A stretch of 64,000 nucleotides of DNA from Mesorhizobium terrae. Its GTDB lineage: Bacteria > Pseudomonadota > Alphaproteobacteria > Rhizobiales > Rhizobiaceae. The position numbers and the translations under genes were made by a program. Below the pieces are notes generated by a model. That model worked only from the letters and a program-made list of their open reading frames with translations. It had not been told where the DNA came from and did no database searches. Shown one piece after another: positions 1-9,409 of this stretch (position 1 is the stretch's first letter; every line of letters starts with the position of its first letter). The stretch lies in assembly GCF_008727715.1 (NCBI RefSeq), contig NZ_CP044218.1:4691001-4755000 (forward strand), given 5' to 3'.

Positions 1-3000
1 TCGCTGCGGCTGCGATAGTGCCACCTGAGATCCCGCACCGGGATGCCGGATGCCCTTGCCTCGTCGAGGATGCTTTCCAGATCCTTCTCGTAGTCGGCAA
101 CGTCCTCCTCATCCTCGTTGCGGCCGAAGAAATTGGTCGGCGGCAACTGCTTGGGATCGCCGACGATGATCGTCTGGCGGGCGCGGGCGATCGCACCGAC
201 TGCGTCCCAGGTCGTGATCTGGGAGGCTTCGTCGAAGATCACCACGTCGAACAGCGCCTGGTTCGGCGGCAGGTACTGGGCAATCGACAGCGGCGACATC
301 AGCATGCAGGGCGCAAGCTTCGGAAATGTCTCGGGCATCTTGCCGATCATGTCGCGGATGGACTGACTGGGCCTTTGCAGTTCCATCTGGTGACGCAGCA
401 GGCCGAGTTCGGAGTGCCGGGAGATACCGGCAACCGGCAGGCCATGCGCAACTGCGCTGATGACGCGGCGGGTCGCGTGGGTCCGCACCATGTCATCGAC
501 CTCGCGGAACTCCTTTATCGCGTTCTCGTGCTGGAAGCGCCTGAAATTCCTTAGCACCGGATCGACATCCAGAACCTTAGGCAGCCACCAGCGGGCGTAC
601 GCTAGCCGGAATGCGTGGCGCGTCTCATCGGCAGCGATCGTCCCAGCTTCGAGCATTTCGATCAAGGGGCCAAGCCCGTTGTGGACGGTGCGCCGCCGCG
701 CCACGCACCAGGCGGACCAGTCACGAAGAAGATTGCGCGCCTTGACCAAGTCGGCCATCTGCATGGCAATCTCGCCGGGGCTCGCCTGTGGGCTAATCGC
801 CCTGTCGGCAACCTCGGAGAACCGCCTGCTGGCCGCTTCCATGCCCAGCATTGCAGCAAGAAACCGCGTGCCTACATGCCGCAATTGCTCATCAGGGCTG
901 CCACGCAGGCTGGGCGCGACTACCCGCAGCATCGGCTTGACCTCTTCCGCGCTCAGTCCCGGCAGGCGAAGCGCGCCACGGAGTGCACCGCTCAGGTCGA
1001 GTACATCCGAAACCGCCGCGATATCGGTCGCCAGCCCCTGCACCTTCAGTCGCTTGCCGGCTAACGGCGTACCGTCGATGCTTGCCAGATGTTCCTTCAT
1101 GCGACGCAAGAGAGGCAGGTCGCGGGCCGGATCGGCATTGCCACTACCCGCATGGCCTTGCAGCAACTTCTGGACCTTTCGCCTGCCCAGCATCGCATTC
1201 GGCCAGAAGGATGCATCAGCATCCCGCCATTGGCGTTCCATGGCTTCCGCATCAATGTCGCGCACGGCATTTTCGGAATAAGATGCCGCCGTGCCTGTTT
1301 CCGCCTGCCGATAGGCTTTGATCGCTCGGCCCAGTTCCGCAAGAGCCTCGTCCATTACCGAGAAATCCCGATCAAAGGCGACGGACAGGTCGACACCGTT
1401 GCCCCGATCCAGCGCTGTCGCGAGCTTCGCAAGCGCAGCCAGTTCCTCCGGCGAAGCCTCACTCTCTCGTGTGAGACCAAGACAAGTGCGGTAGGCAGAG
1501 CCGGCATCGCGCAGCAATTCCGCCGCGTTGCGCAGCGACTGCGCAGCCGACATCAGACTATCCTGCCAGCCGGACGACCAGTCCTGCGCGTCGATGAGGT
1601 CCAATGCGGGATGACGCTCGACGGAGGCGTAGACCCGTCCGGCTTGCGCCGCCATGTCCTCCAGTGCCTGAATCGCTGCGGCATCGTGCGTATCCCGCTC
1701 TGGCCAGGACAATTCGGGAGCCGGGGCGTCGCCGCCCTTAAGCGCAATGCCGAGCGCGAGATACGGCGTCCAGCCGTTCGCGTATCGTTTGTGTAAGGCA
1801 TCGACATAGGCGTTGAGCTGGTCGCGGTGAACCCTGAGCCGTTCGTTCACAGCCACCCATTCGGAGGCATCCATGCCGCTTCCATGTTCCCAGGCCGCCT
1901 TGAGCTGGCCAAGGAAATGCTTGCGGTCTGCCTTGCTGGAATGGAGCTCGATACATTGATTGGCGAGGCCATGCTCGCGAAGGCGACGGTAGACGACGTC
2001 GAGTGCTGCCGTCTTCTCGGCGACGAAGAGCACGGTCCTGCCTTTGGCAAGGCAGTTCGCGATCATGTTAGCGATGGTCTGGCTCTTGCCCGTGCCAGGC
2101 GGGCCTACGACGACGAAATCGAGACCTTCGGCGGCGGCGATGCTCGCTGCGGTCTGCGACGAGTCGGCCGGAAGCAGGGATATGATGTCCGATGGCGCAT
2201 AGATACAATCTAGCTCGCGCTCGTCCTGGAATGAGGAGACCCCTTCCCCCTGGCTGAACGACTGTTCCGGCGTGTCGATCAGGTGGCGCACGACCCGGTT
2301 CTGGCGCAGCGCATCCGTGCGTTCGACCAGATCCTTCCACATCAAGAATTTCGCAAAGGAGAAGGTCGAGAGCGCGGTCTCGTCGATCACCTCCATGCCT
2401 GGGACATCGCGAACGGCGCTGCGCATGGAAGCAAGCAGTTGCGGTACGTCGACGCCACTGTCGTCCATTGGCAGGTCGCCCGAGAACTGCGGCAGCTTGA
2501 GCTCGAAATCGCGTTCCAGAAACTGCAAAAGAGTGGCGTTGAAGCGCGGTTCGTCCTCATGGAAGCGAATGGTGAAGCGCGAGCTGGCGCTGCGGCGCTC
2601 CAGTCGAACGGGAACCAGGAGTAGAGGTGCGCGATAGCTGCGTTCGTCCTCGGCCTTCTTCTTCCAGCGCAGGAACCCCACGGCCAGGAACAACGTGTTG
2701 GCGCCGCCTTCGGCGAAGTCGTTACGGACCTGTCGGTGCAGATCTACAAGCCGTGCTTCGAGTTGCCTGGCGTCGAGCGGCGAGGGCAGCTCGTCACGAA
2801 GCAAGGCTTCGGCCGCGAAATTGCGCTGGATATCGCGGCCATGCACGTCGCGATAGAGGGCGGCATCGCGCTCGCCGAGAGGGTTCTGCTCCGGCAGGGA
2901 GATGACGCGGATTGCAGCGCCCTGTGCAAGCCGGTCTTCCAGATAGGCCACATCGGTGCACAGGAATGGAATCGTCTTCTTCGAGTCCGGGAAATTCAGG

Positions 3001-4229
3001 AGGCGGTTGCGCAGCGTCAGGTCGAGAAGCTTCTTCTGCCATCGGTCGATGCGCCCCGCAGCCGTAGTCGGTTTTTGCTCGACCGTTTCCTTCGGGAACT
3101 CGCCGAATGACGGCGGCGCTGGCAGGGGAAGGTCCGCGACCGCCTGGTGTTCATCCTCTGGCACGGCCCTCCGCAGTGGCTCATGAGAGGCAAGCGGTGT
3201 GATGCCACCGCTACGCGCCCGGCGCACGTCAATGGCGGCAACGAAGCCATGCGCTGCCTCCTCTGCAAGGCGCGGCTCGAGCGCTTGTTGCGCCGCCTCC
3301 ATCATCATCGCAGGGCGGTGCGTCACGCCGGTCGTCTCGAAGACAATCAATTCCCGCGAGGCAAGCGCTTTGCGCACCTCCATCTGGTCCGTCTCGATGG
3401 CGTTGCCAAATGTGCGCTTCGTCAGCCAGACGCCCGCTGCGGCATGCCCATCGAACATTAGGATGACGGGATGCAGACCTGCAGCCTCCAGCGCGGCGGC
3501 AAAAAGAAGCGTGGCGTCGAGGCAGGTTGCCAGCATGTCCTCGGCAATCGTTCCCGGTCGCCTGACCTTCTGCCCGCGGCTCTCGAAGCTGGCCGGAGGC
3601 TCCGCGTAGTGAAGCCCCATTGAAGCGATCGCCGAATAGACCGAGGCGGCCAACATGAAGGCGCGTTTCGGGTCCTGCGATTGATAGCCGTCGAGACCCG
3701 AGGCATGGCCGTGGGCTGCTAAGCGCTCGGCGGCCTTTCGCAGCAGCGCCGAGACTATCGGATCGTTCGGCATGACGAAGGCCGGCAGCAATTGCACCAT
3801 GTCCGCAACACCACCCCACTCGTCACGGGCGAGCAGTCGCACTGCATATCTGTGCTCGTCCAAAATCTCGGAACCGGCGATAAGCCGAAGCGTGATCTCA
3901 CCGCGTTCAGCCTCATTAAGTCCAGCCAAATAGCCGGCGTCGAGTTCGATCTTCCGATCGCCGAGCGGAAGGTGATCGCCGGGGACGATCCGATCGATCG
4001 TCCATGTCTTGGAACGCAGGAAAGCGGGCGTGGACGAAAGCTCCAGACGCAGTCTGTCGACTTGGCGGTCCGACTGGTTCTCGACACCTATTCGTCGAAG
4101 AACGGGGATGGCGTTCTGGTAGGAAGCATAGGTGAAGCTTGAGGCAATATCGGCGAAGATCTTTGGTGACTGCGGTTTCTCGACCACGGTCATGTCATTC
4201 GTTACATGTTGTTGATCTTCTAGTGTCAT
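1..4229 (-). CDS. Large DUF4011-type superfamily I DNA/RNA helicase, C-terminus beyond window
   Basis: About 1409 N-terminal residues are visible and the frame stays open to base 1, so the C-terminus lies outside. The ATG at 4229 follows a GGGGTGA-like ribosome site. Around residues 233-262 a TCLD motif and a GHAAAGVWL motif resemble the Cys/His of transglutaminase-like folds. A DUF4011-like segment (KLLDLTLRNRLLNF) follows near 390. The helicase core has Walker A GPPGTGKS (about 711), Walker B VIFDEAS (about 1330), motif III VGDPKQLPP and motif IV WHYRSR at the very edge. Proteins of this architecture often end in a Vsr- or DUF3320-like nuclease domain, and some (HheA-like) are reported as phage defence; that end cannot be seen here. 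It is divergent from the Shedu-like gene. The helicase assignment is firm; the defence role is inferred from context. Confidence 0.85.
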   Translation of the reverse strand, partial: MTLEDQQHVTNDMTVVEKPQSPKIFADIASSFTYASYQNAIPVLRRIGVENQSDRQVDRLRLELSSTPAFLRSKTWTIDRIVPGDHLPLGDRKIELDAGYLAGLNEAERGEITLRLIAGSEILDEHRYAVRLLARDEWGGVADMVQLLPAFVMPNDPIVSALLRKAAERLAAHGHASGLDGYQSQDPKRAFMLAASVYSAIASMGLHYAEPPASFESRGQKVRRPGTIAEDMLATCLDATLLFAAALEAAGLHPVILMFDGHAAAGVWLTKRTFGNAIETDQMEVRKALASRELIVFETTGVTHRPAMMMEAAQQALEPRLAEEAAHGFVAAIDVRRARSGGITPLASHEPLRRAVPEDEHQAVADLPLPAPPSFGEFPKETVEQKPTTAAGRIDRWQKKLLDLTLRNRLLNFPDSKKTIPFLCTDVAYLEDRLAQGAAIRVISLPEQNPLGERDAALYRDVHGRDIQRNFAAEALLRDELPSPLDARQLEARLVDLHRQVRNDFAEGGANTLFLAVGFLRWKKKAEDERSYRAPLLLVPVRLERRSASSRFTIRFHEDEPRFNATLLQFLERDFELKLPQFSGDLPMDDSGVDVPQLLASMRSAVRDVPGMEVIDETALSTFSFAKFLMWKDLVERTDALRQNRVVRHLIDTPEQSFSQGEGVSSFQDERELDCIYAPSDIISLLPADSSQTAASIAAAEGLDFVVVGPPGTGKSQTIANMIANCLAKGRTVLFVAEKTAALDVVYRRLREHGLANQCIELHSSKADRKHFLGQLKAAWEHGSGMDASEWVAVNERLRVHRDQLNAYVDALHKRYANGWTPYLALGIALKGGDAPAPELSWPERDTHDAAAIQALEDMAAQAGRVYASVERHPALDLIDAQDWSSGWQDSLMSAAQSLRNAAELLRDAGSAYRTCLGLTRESEASPEELAALAKLATALDRGNGVDLSVAFDRDFSVMDEALAELGRAIKAYRQAETGTAASYSENAVRDIDAEAMERQWRDADASFWPNAMLGRRKVQKLLQGHAGSGNADPARDLPLLRRMKEHLASIDGTPLAGKRLKVQGLATDIAAVSDVLDLSGALRGALRLPGLSAEEVKPMLRVVAPSLRGSPDEQLRHVGTRFLAAMLGMEAASRRFSEVADRAISPQASPGEIAMQMADLVKARNLLRDWSAWCVARRRTVHNGLGPLIEMLEAGTIAADETRHAFRLAYARWWLPKVLDVDPVLRNFRRFQHENAIKEFREVDDMVRTHATRRVISAVAHGLPVAGISRHSELGLLRHQMELQRPSQSIRDMIGKMPETFPKLAPCMLMSPLSIAQYLPPNQALFDVVIFDEASQITTWDAVGAIARARQTIIVGDPKQLPPTNFFGRNEDEEDVADYEKDLESILDEARASGIPVRDLRWHYRSRS

Positions 4230-4425
4230 CGCATCACCCCGCCCGACCACAAACTACCGTCACTTTACCTGAAAGCGAAAGTCCTAATCCGCTCAGGCGC
4301 AGTAGCAGCGATAGAAAGCGACGATCTGTGAACAGCGACTTCCTCCCTGGGGCCGAGAGCGGTCCTTCCGCTTTCAGAATGACGGCGCGATAAGGCTGCC
4401 GTTCGCCTGCTCGTGAAGGATTACT
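4230..4425. promoter_or_regulatory. Divergent intergenic region between helicase and Shedu-like gene
   Basis: These 196 bases separate two divergent genes and must carry both promoters unless transcription enters from elsewhere. I could not pick -35/-10 boxes with confidence and saw no long inverted repeat. Confidence 0.4.
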
Positions 4426-5961
4426 TTGAAATCTCTGTTGCGGTCGGGCACGTTGCCTCCAAGACTTGTGGGTAAAGGTGAGCGCGTGGCTGAGATTTGG
4501 GAACTGCAGAACAAGCCGGCATACGGTGGCACGATAGTAGATGCCGGTGTTAATCCTGAGGACGGATCGTCCTTGGTAATCGAGCTCACACAAGACGAGG
4601 GAACCCAATACCTGAGCTATTACCTGAGCGAAAAGGCGTTCAACCGGAGCAAAGCCTCAGGCGTCAACTTTGCCGACGATCACTGGCCTCTACTGCTTGC
4701 CGAGTACGATTTCCCAACACGGTTGCTTACCACATACCCGATATGGCTCAGGTCCAATCAGAGCAATTTCACCAAAACGAAATACAAGTCTATTAAACGT
4801 ATATCTTTCGAGGATCAGTCGCCGATGGACTTCCAGGTCGGCTTTGGAATGTTCTTTGACCTGCCCACTGGTTTCCACCGCAGGCCATTCGAAGGCTTCG
4901 GTGTCGATCCTCGGATTCGCTACATCATGAGTGCATTTGACGAAGTGGAAGGCGCCGCCGGGCTTACTATCTGCGGTGACGACGAGATTTCGATCGACGG
5001 AGAGGAGATCCGGCTGCCGGAACATATCTACCACGACGTACGTCTGGACATTAATCGTGCTCATGATGCAGCGGTGAGGTTCGCAAATGGGGAAAAGGTG
5101 AGCTATCTCCGCAACCGTCTCCTGCCATCCGTTGTGCCAGGTTTCGAACCCGATGATTTCGAGCGACCAGCCGTAGACTTGCAAGACACCGTGCGGTCCG
5201 CCCTCGTCAAGAAAGGCACCCCACGCTCCCGGAACACCAACACTGCTGCAGCCGTCCGAACGGTGATCCGTCAGGTCGACAATATCGCCAAGGACGATCC
5301 CGTGCAGCTGTTTGAGTTGAGCGAGAAGATCGAGCTCGTCTCGCTGCAAATCCTCATAGAGGACATGTCAAAGGAACTTCTCAACGGACGAAAGGAGGGA
5401 TTTTGGCAGGAGTATTTCGTCCAGAACCCCTTCGTTCTGAAGATGCTCTTCGGCCTGCCTGTGATTGTGTACACTGATCAGGCATCTGTCGGAGGCATGG
5501 GCCTCAAGCGTTCCGGCGAGAAATATGCTGACTACCTCCTAGAGGCGGGTTTGCTAGGCAACCTGGGTATCGTCGAGATCAAAACGACCGAAACCCCGTT
5601 GTTGACGAAAGACCCCTACCGCCCACCGACACTTTATGGCCCATCCACGGATTTGTCGGGTGGAGTGAACCAGCTCCTCGACCAGAAGCTCAGACTGATC
5701 AAAGGTATTGCGGCAAAGAAGGAAGAAGACGACCAGCCCCACATTCAAGCCTGGTCTGTTCCCTGCATCCTGATCATCGGCAGGCTGCCGGAAACGCACG
5801 ACCTAAAGAGGTCGTTCGAGATCTACCGAGGAAGCCAACGAGATGTGCTGATCATCACGTTCAACGAACTCTTGGCCAAGCTAAAAGCATTGCACGAATT
5901 CCTGTCGACTAGACCGGACGAGCCCAAGGAAGACCTCTCTGACCAATTCGCCGATCCATGA
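4426..5961 (+). CDS. sduA: Shedu-type anti-phage protein SduA (DUF4263 nuclease)
   Basis: The 511-residue product matches the Shedu family in its C-terminal half. It has a NPFVLKMLFG segment (about 335-344), then ADYLLEAG (about 368) and IVEIKTTE (about 383), the D...E-x-K core of a PD-(D/E)xK nuclease fold. A predicted-nuclease sensor/helical region (residues 1-300) precedes it, as in other SduA proteins with variable N-termini. Known SduA proteins act alone as single-gene anti-phage systems that cleave DNA. The start used is TTG 4426, 5 nt after an AAGGA ribosome site. A GTG at 4413 in another frame overlaps the site but stops after 20 codons. It lies between a DUF4011 helicase and a Gabija pair, which supports a defence role. 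Confidence 0.8.
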   Translation: MKSLLRSGTLPPRLVGKGERVAEIWELQNKPAYGGTIVDAGVNPEDGSSLVIELTQDEGTQYLSYYLSEKAFNRSKASGVNFADDHWPLLLAEYDFPTRLLTTYPIWLRSNQSNFTKTKYKSIKRISFEDQSPMDFQVGFGMFFDLPTGFHRRPFEGFGVDPRIRYIMSAFDEVEGAAGLTICGDDEISIDGEEIRLPEHIYHDVRLDINRAHDAAVRFANGEKVSYLRNRLLPSVVPGFEPDDFERPAVDLQDTVRSALVKKGTPRSRNTNTAAAVRTVIRQVDNIAKDDPVQLFELSEKIELVSLQILIEDMSKELLNGRKEGFWQEYFVQNPFVLKMLFGLPVIVYTDQASVGGMGLKRSGEKYADYLLEAGLLGNLGIVEIKTTETPLLTKDPYRPPTLYGPSTDLSGGVNQLLDQKLRLIKGIAAKKEEDDQPHIQAWSVPCILIIGRLPETHDLKRSFEIYRGSQRDVLIITFNELLAKLKALHEFLSTRPDEPKEDLSDQFADP

Positions 5962-6197
5962 CACAGGCTGACCCGGTTGAGCTTCTGTGTAGCGAGATCT
6001 CGTCACGACGCGTGAGCTAGCCACCCCTAGAGTGGCTCCACTAACGGACGTTCGAGAGTTGAGAGTCTGAGCTTACCACGCGGAAAGCGGCGCGCCAGAT
6101 CGGCTGCATTGCGCCTGCGGCTCGACTTTGCGTTGATCCCATCCCTACAATTCGAATCAATGCCCTGGCGCGCGACAATGGGGCTTTGGGGGAGCGC
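5962..6197. promoter_or_regulatory. Intergenic region upstream of Gabija operon
   Basis: These 236 bases hold no convincing gene. They probably contain the gajAB promoter. The strong GGGGGAG ribosome site of gajA is at 6188-6194. Confidence 0.35.
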
Positions 6198-7832
6198 ATG
6201 AAGATTTCCAAGGTCAAGATCACCAATTTCAAGTGTTACGAGGAGACCTTCACCCTTGCCTTGAACGACGGCCTCAATGTGATCGTCGGCGCCAACGAGT
6301 CCGGGAAGACCACGATCCTGGAGGCGATTCACCTCGCGCTGACAGGACTGCTGCACGGCCGCCCGTTGAAGAACGACCTGACGAGCTATCTCTTCAACTT
6401 GGCCGCTCAGAACAAGTACGTGCGGAGCCTCGGCACAGCATCCCCGCTTCCGCCGCCAGCGATCACCATCGAGTTGTTCTTTTCGGGGTCCTCAAATGAA
6501 CTGGCGGAGCTCGAGGGCGACGGAAACTCTGAGAAGGCCAAGGACAGTGGCGTCGTCTATAAGATCGAGTTCGACGAGGAAAGTTACAAAGGGCCGTACG
6601 AGGAGTTGGTGAAAGCCGGCGCGCTTAGCTCCATCCCGGTTGAGTACTACATCACGACCATGCGGTCGTTCGCGCGTAGGGGCATCACCGCTCGCAATAT
6701 CCCCATCAAATCCGCGCTGATCGACTCGTCCAGCACCCGACTGCAGAATGGGTCGGACGTCTACGTCTCCCGGATCATCCGCGACGTGCTGGAGGAGAAG
6801 GAGCGCGCGAGCATTTCCCAAGCCCACCGGAAGCTCAAGGAAACTTTTGTGTCGGACCCAAACCTAAAGCTAATTAACGACCGGATCACCCAGGCTGCTA
6901 AGATCAGCCAGAAGGCGGTCAGTATCTCGGTCGATCTGTCGTCCCAGACCGCCTGGGAAAGCAGCTTGATGACTTACATCGACCTCATCCCCTTCCAATA
7001 CATCGGCAAAGGCGAACAGTGCGTGATCAAGACCAAGCTGGCTCTCAGCACCAAGAAGAACGCCGAGGCGACGGCGATTCTGGTTGAGGAGCCGGAGAAT
7101 CACTTGTCGCACGCGCGGTTAAACGAACTCATCGCCGACCTGACCGACCAGCACGGGCAAAAGCAGATCATCATTTCCACGCACAGCAGCTTCGTGGCCA
7201 ATAAGCTCGGCCTCGACCACCTGATCGTGCTGCGTGGCGGTGAGGTGGCGCGCATCTCGGAACTGAAAGCAAGCGACTTCTTCAAGAAGCTGGCGGGTTA
7301 CGACACCCTGCGCCTAGCGCTCGCCGCCAAGGCCATCCTTGTGGAGGGCGACTCCGATGAACTGGTCGTTCAGCGGGCCTATATGGACGCCAACGGTGGC
7401 CGACTACCTATCCAAGACGGCATCGACGTCATTTCTGTTGGCACGGCCTTCTTGCGCTTCCTTGAACTGGCCAGCGCCCTGAAGATCCCGGTCGCCGTGG
7501 TCACCGACAATGACGGCGACACCGCCGCCGTCGAGAAGAAGTACGCTGCATTCAAGGACTCCGGCACCGTCAGGATCTGCTTTGATCCCGTCGTCGACAC
7601 CGGAGCGCTGATGATCAAGGACAAGCCCTTCAACTACAATACGTTGGAGCCAAAGCTCCTTAAGCCCAACGATCGTGCGATGTTAAATACCATCCTCGGA
7701 ACGTCGGCAACCGCTGACGACGAGTTGCGCATTTACATGAGAGCCAACAAGACCGAGAGCGCCTTGGCCATCTTCAATTCGACGGCCACGATTACCTACC
7801 CGGACTACATCCAGAGAGCCATCGCGCCGTGA
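6198..7832 (+). CDS. gajA: Gabija endonuclease GajA (OLD-family ATPase with TOPRIM)
   Basis: The product is 544 residues. The N-terminal ABC-type ATPase has Walker A GANESGKTT (about 32-40), a signature-like YIGKGEQ segment, Walker B ILVEEPEN (about 294) and an H-loop ISTHSSF. The C-terminal TOPRIM domain has ILVEGDSDE (about 380) and VVTDNDGD (about 433). This is the GajA layout, and the size is close to the roughly 580-residue characterised protein. GajA is a sequence-specific DNA nickase held off by cellular nucleotides and released when phage deplete them. ATG 6198 was chosen over an upstream in-frame TTG (6186) because GGGGGAG lies just before it. Its stop overlaps the GTG start of gajB by 4 nt, so the pair is translationally coupled. 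Confidence 0.93.
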   Translation: MKISKVKITNFKCYEETFTLALNDGLNVIVGANESGKTTILEAIHLALTGLLHGRPLKNDLTSYLFNLAAQNKYVRSLGTASPLPPPAITIELFFSGSSNELAELEGDGNSEKAKDSGVVYKIEFDEESYKGPYEELVKAGALSSIPVEYYITTMRSFARRGITARNIPIKSALIDSSSTRLQNGSDVYVSRIIRDVLEEKERASISQAHRKLKETFVSDPNLKLINDRITQAAKISQKAVSISVDLSSQTAWESSLMTYIDLIPFQYIGKGEQCVIKTKLALSTKKNAEATAILVEEPENHLSHARLNELIADLTDQHGQKQIIISTHSSFVANKLGLDHLIVLRGGEVARISELKASDFFKKLAGYDTLRLALAAKAILVEGDSDELVVQRAYMDANGGRLPIQDGIDVISVGTAFLRFLELASALKIPVAVVTDNDGDTAAVEKKYAAFKDSGTVRICFDPVVDTGALMIKDKPFNYNTLEPKLLKPNDRAMLNTILGTSATADDELRIYMRANKTESALAIFNSTATITYPDYIQRAIAP

Positions 7833-9040
7833 TCGGCGAGAACAAGATCGTCATCGCCGCCGCCGGCTCGGGCAAGACCACCTACCTCGTCGAGGAGGCG
7901 GTGAAGATCACGGGTGAGCGGGTCCTGATCACGACCTACACGGAGTCGAACGAAACCGAGATCCGCCAGAAGTTTTTCGACTTGGTCGGCTATGTCCCGG
8001 CAAATGTGGTGATTATGACATGGTTCAGCTTTCTGATCACCCACGGAGTTAAGCCGTTTCAGGGCGGTCTGTTCGACTTCCCGGTCTCCGGCATGGTACT
8101 GGCCACGACCCAGTCGGGCCTGAAATTTCGGACTCGTCAGGGTCAGCCGGTGTTTTGGGCCGAGAATGCCATCGACAAACACTATTTCGACCCAAGCCGG
8201 CGGGTCTATTCCGACAAACTTCCAAAGCTCGCCATCCGCTGCAACGAAGAAAGCGGCGGTGCTGTGATCGACCGGATCAGCCGCGTCTTCCCGCACGTAT
8301 TCGTAGACGAAGTACAGGATCTAGCGGGCTACGATCTCGACATCCTGGCAGCGCTCGCGCGCAGCCCGGTTCGACTGCTCATGGTCGGCGATCCTCGGCA
8401 GGTGACCTATCTGACGCACCATGAACGACGCTACCAGAAGTACGCCGAAGGCGGCATCATCGACTTCCTACGCAATGAGCTTCCCAGGAAGGTGTCAGTC
8501 GACATCGACGAGACCACCTTGAATCGGTCGCACCGCAACAGCGCAGTCATCTGCGCAGTGTCGTCACGACTGTTTCCGGCCCTGCCCGCCAGCCAAGCCT
8601 GTGAATGTTTGCGGTGTCGCACGGGAACGGGGGCGGTCACTGGCGCCTTTATCCTCCAGATGGCCGACTACGCCCACTTCCTGGCGACCGTCCGGCCGAT
8701 GCAGTTGCGTGACAAGATCACCAGCCCCAGCGTAGATCGCCGGTGGCCCGCTATGAATTTTGGGGAGTCGAAAGGCCGAGGCTTCGACCATGTGGTCATC
8801 TTGCCTACCGAGCCGATGCGCCTCTGGCTCTCCGATCCCGCAACAAACCTGAAACCCCAGACCCGGGCGAAGTTCTACGTCGCTCTAACGCGCGGTCGCC
8901 ACAGTGTGGCCATAGCGATGGATTGGGGGACCGCCCCTCTGCCCACGGGATTTTCGCTCTACGAGCGCACAGGCCAGTGTGGCGCCGGCCCCGCCGGGCA
9001 GATGGCCGATATCGGGAACGGCGACCGGCATCATGAATGA
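7829..9040 (+). CDS. gajB: Gabija UvrD-like helicase GajB
   Basis: This 403-residue SF1A helicase has the expected motifs in order: Walker A AAGSGKTT near residue 12, DEVQDL (motif II), MVGDPRQ (motif III), RSHRN (motif IV), MNFGESKGRGFDHV (motif V) and FYVALTRGRHS (motif VI). The GESKG and RAKFYVALTR segments are typical of GajB. It starts at GTG 7829 inside the gajA stop. GajB senses DNA ends or ssDNA and works with GajA to degrade phage DNA. It is shorter than the best-studied GajB (about 490 residues), but no motif is missing, so it looks intact and compact. Confidence 0.92.
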   Translation: MIGENKIVIAAAGSGKTTYLVEEAVKITGERVLITTYTESNETEIRQKFFDLVGYVPANVVIMTWFSFLITHGVKPFQGGLFDFPVSGMVLATTQSGLKFRTRQGQPVFWAENAIDKHYFDPSRRVYSDKLPKLAIRCNEESGGAVIDRISRVFPHVFVDEVQDLAGYDLDILAALARSPVRLLMVGDPRQVTYLTHHERRYQKYAEGGIIDFLRNELPRKVSVDIDETTLNRSHRNSAVICAVSSRLFPALPASQACECLRCRTGTGAVTGAFILQMADYAHFLATVRPMQLRDKITSPSVDRRWPAMNFGESKGRGFDHVVILPTEPMRLWLSDPATNLKPQTRAKFYVALTRGRHSVAIAMDWGTAPLPTGFSLYERTGQCGAGPAGQMADIGNGDRHHE

Positions 9041-9067
9041 CGAGAATGAAGGCGCATAGAAGACATC

Positions 9068-9086
9068 CCGCCGCCGAGGGCGGCGG
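9068..9086 (+). terminator. GC-rich hairpin after gajB
   Basis: CCGCCGCC (9068-9075) pairs with GGCGGCGG (9079-9086) across a 3-nt loop, 28 nt after the gajB stop. There is no T-run, so it may work with Rho or protect the 3' end. Confidence 0.4.
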
Positions 9087-9409
9087 TCGATCATCTTGAC
9101 AAAGCACCGCCAATGGAAGTGTCCCGCTCCGATGCGCCGCGATTCAGACCGCTATGCTTCCTGATAAACTCTCTCCGCGCACATACCATGGCTGGGATCA
9201 TAACGGATTTCCAACGTCGTAACATCGCGCCGTGACAGATGTTCCTGGCGACGCACCAGCATCAATTTAACTTGACGTTTTCGAACTTTGCCGCAAGCGA
9301 ACCGCGTCGCATTCGATGCTGAGGCCGCGATGCGCTTCTGAGGGATGACCTACTAGGAATGCTCTTTCCACCGCTCAAGACCCGTTTAACAGGCGACGGC
9401 CCGTGTCGA
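9087..9409. other. Intergenic gap between convergent defence genes
   Basis: I see no conserved ORF, RNA gene or clear repeat in these roughly 320 bases between the 3' ends of gajB and the KAP NTPase gene. Confidence 0.4.
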
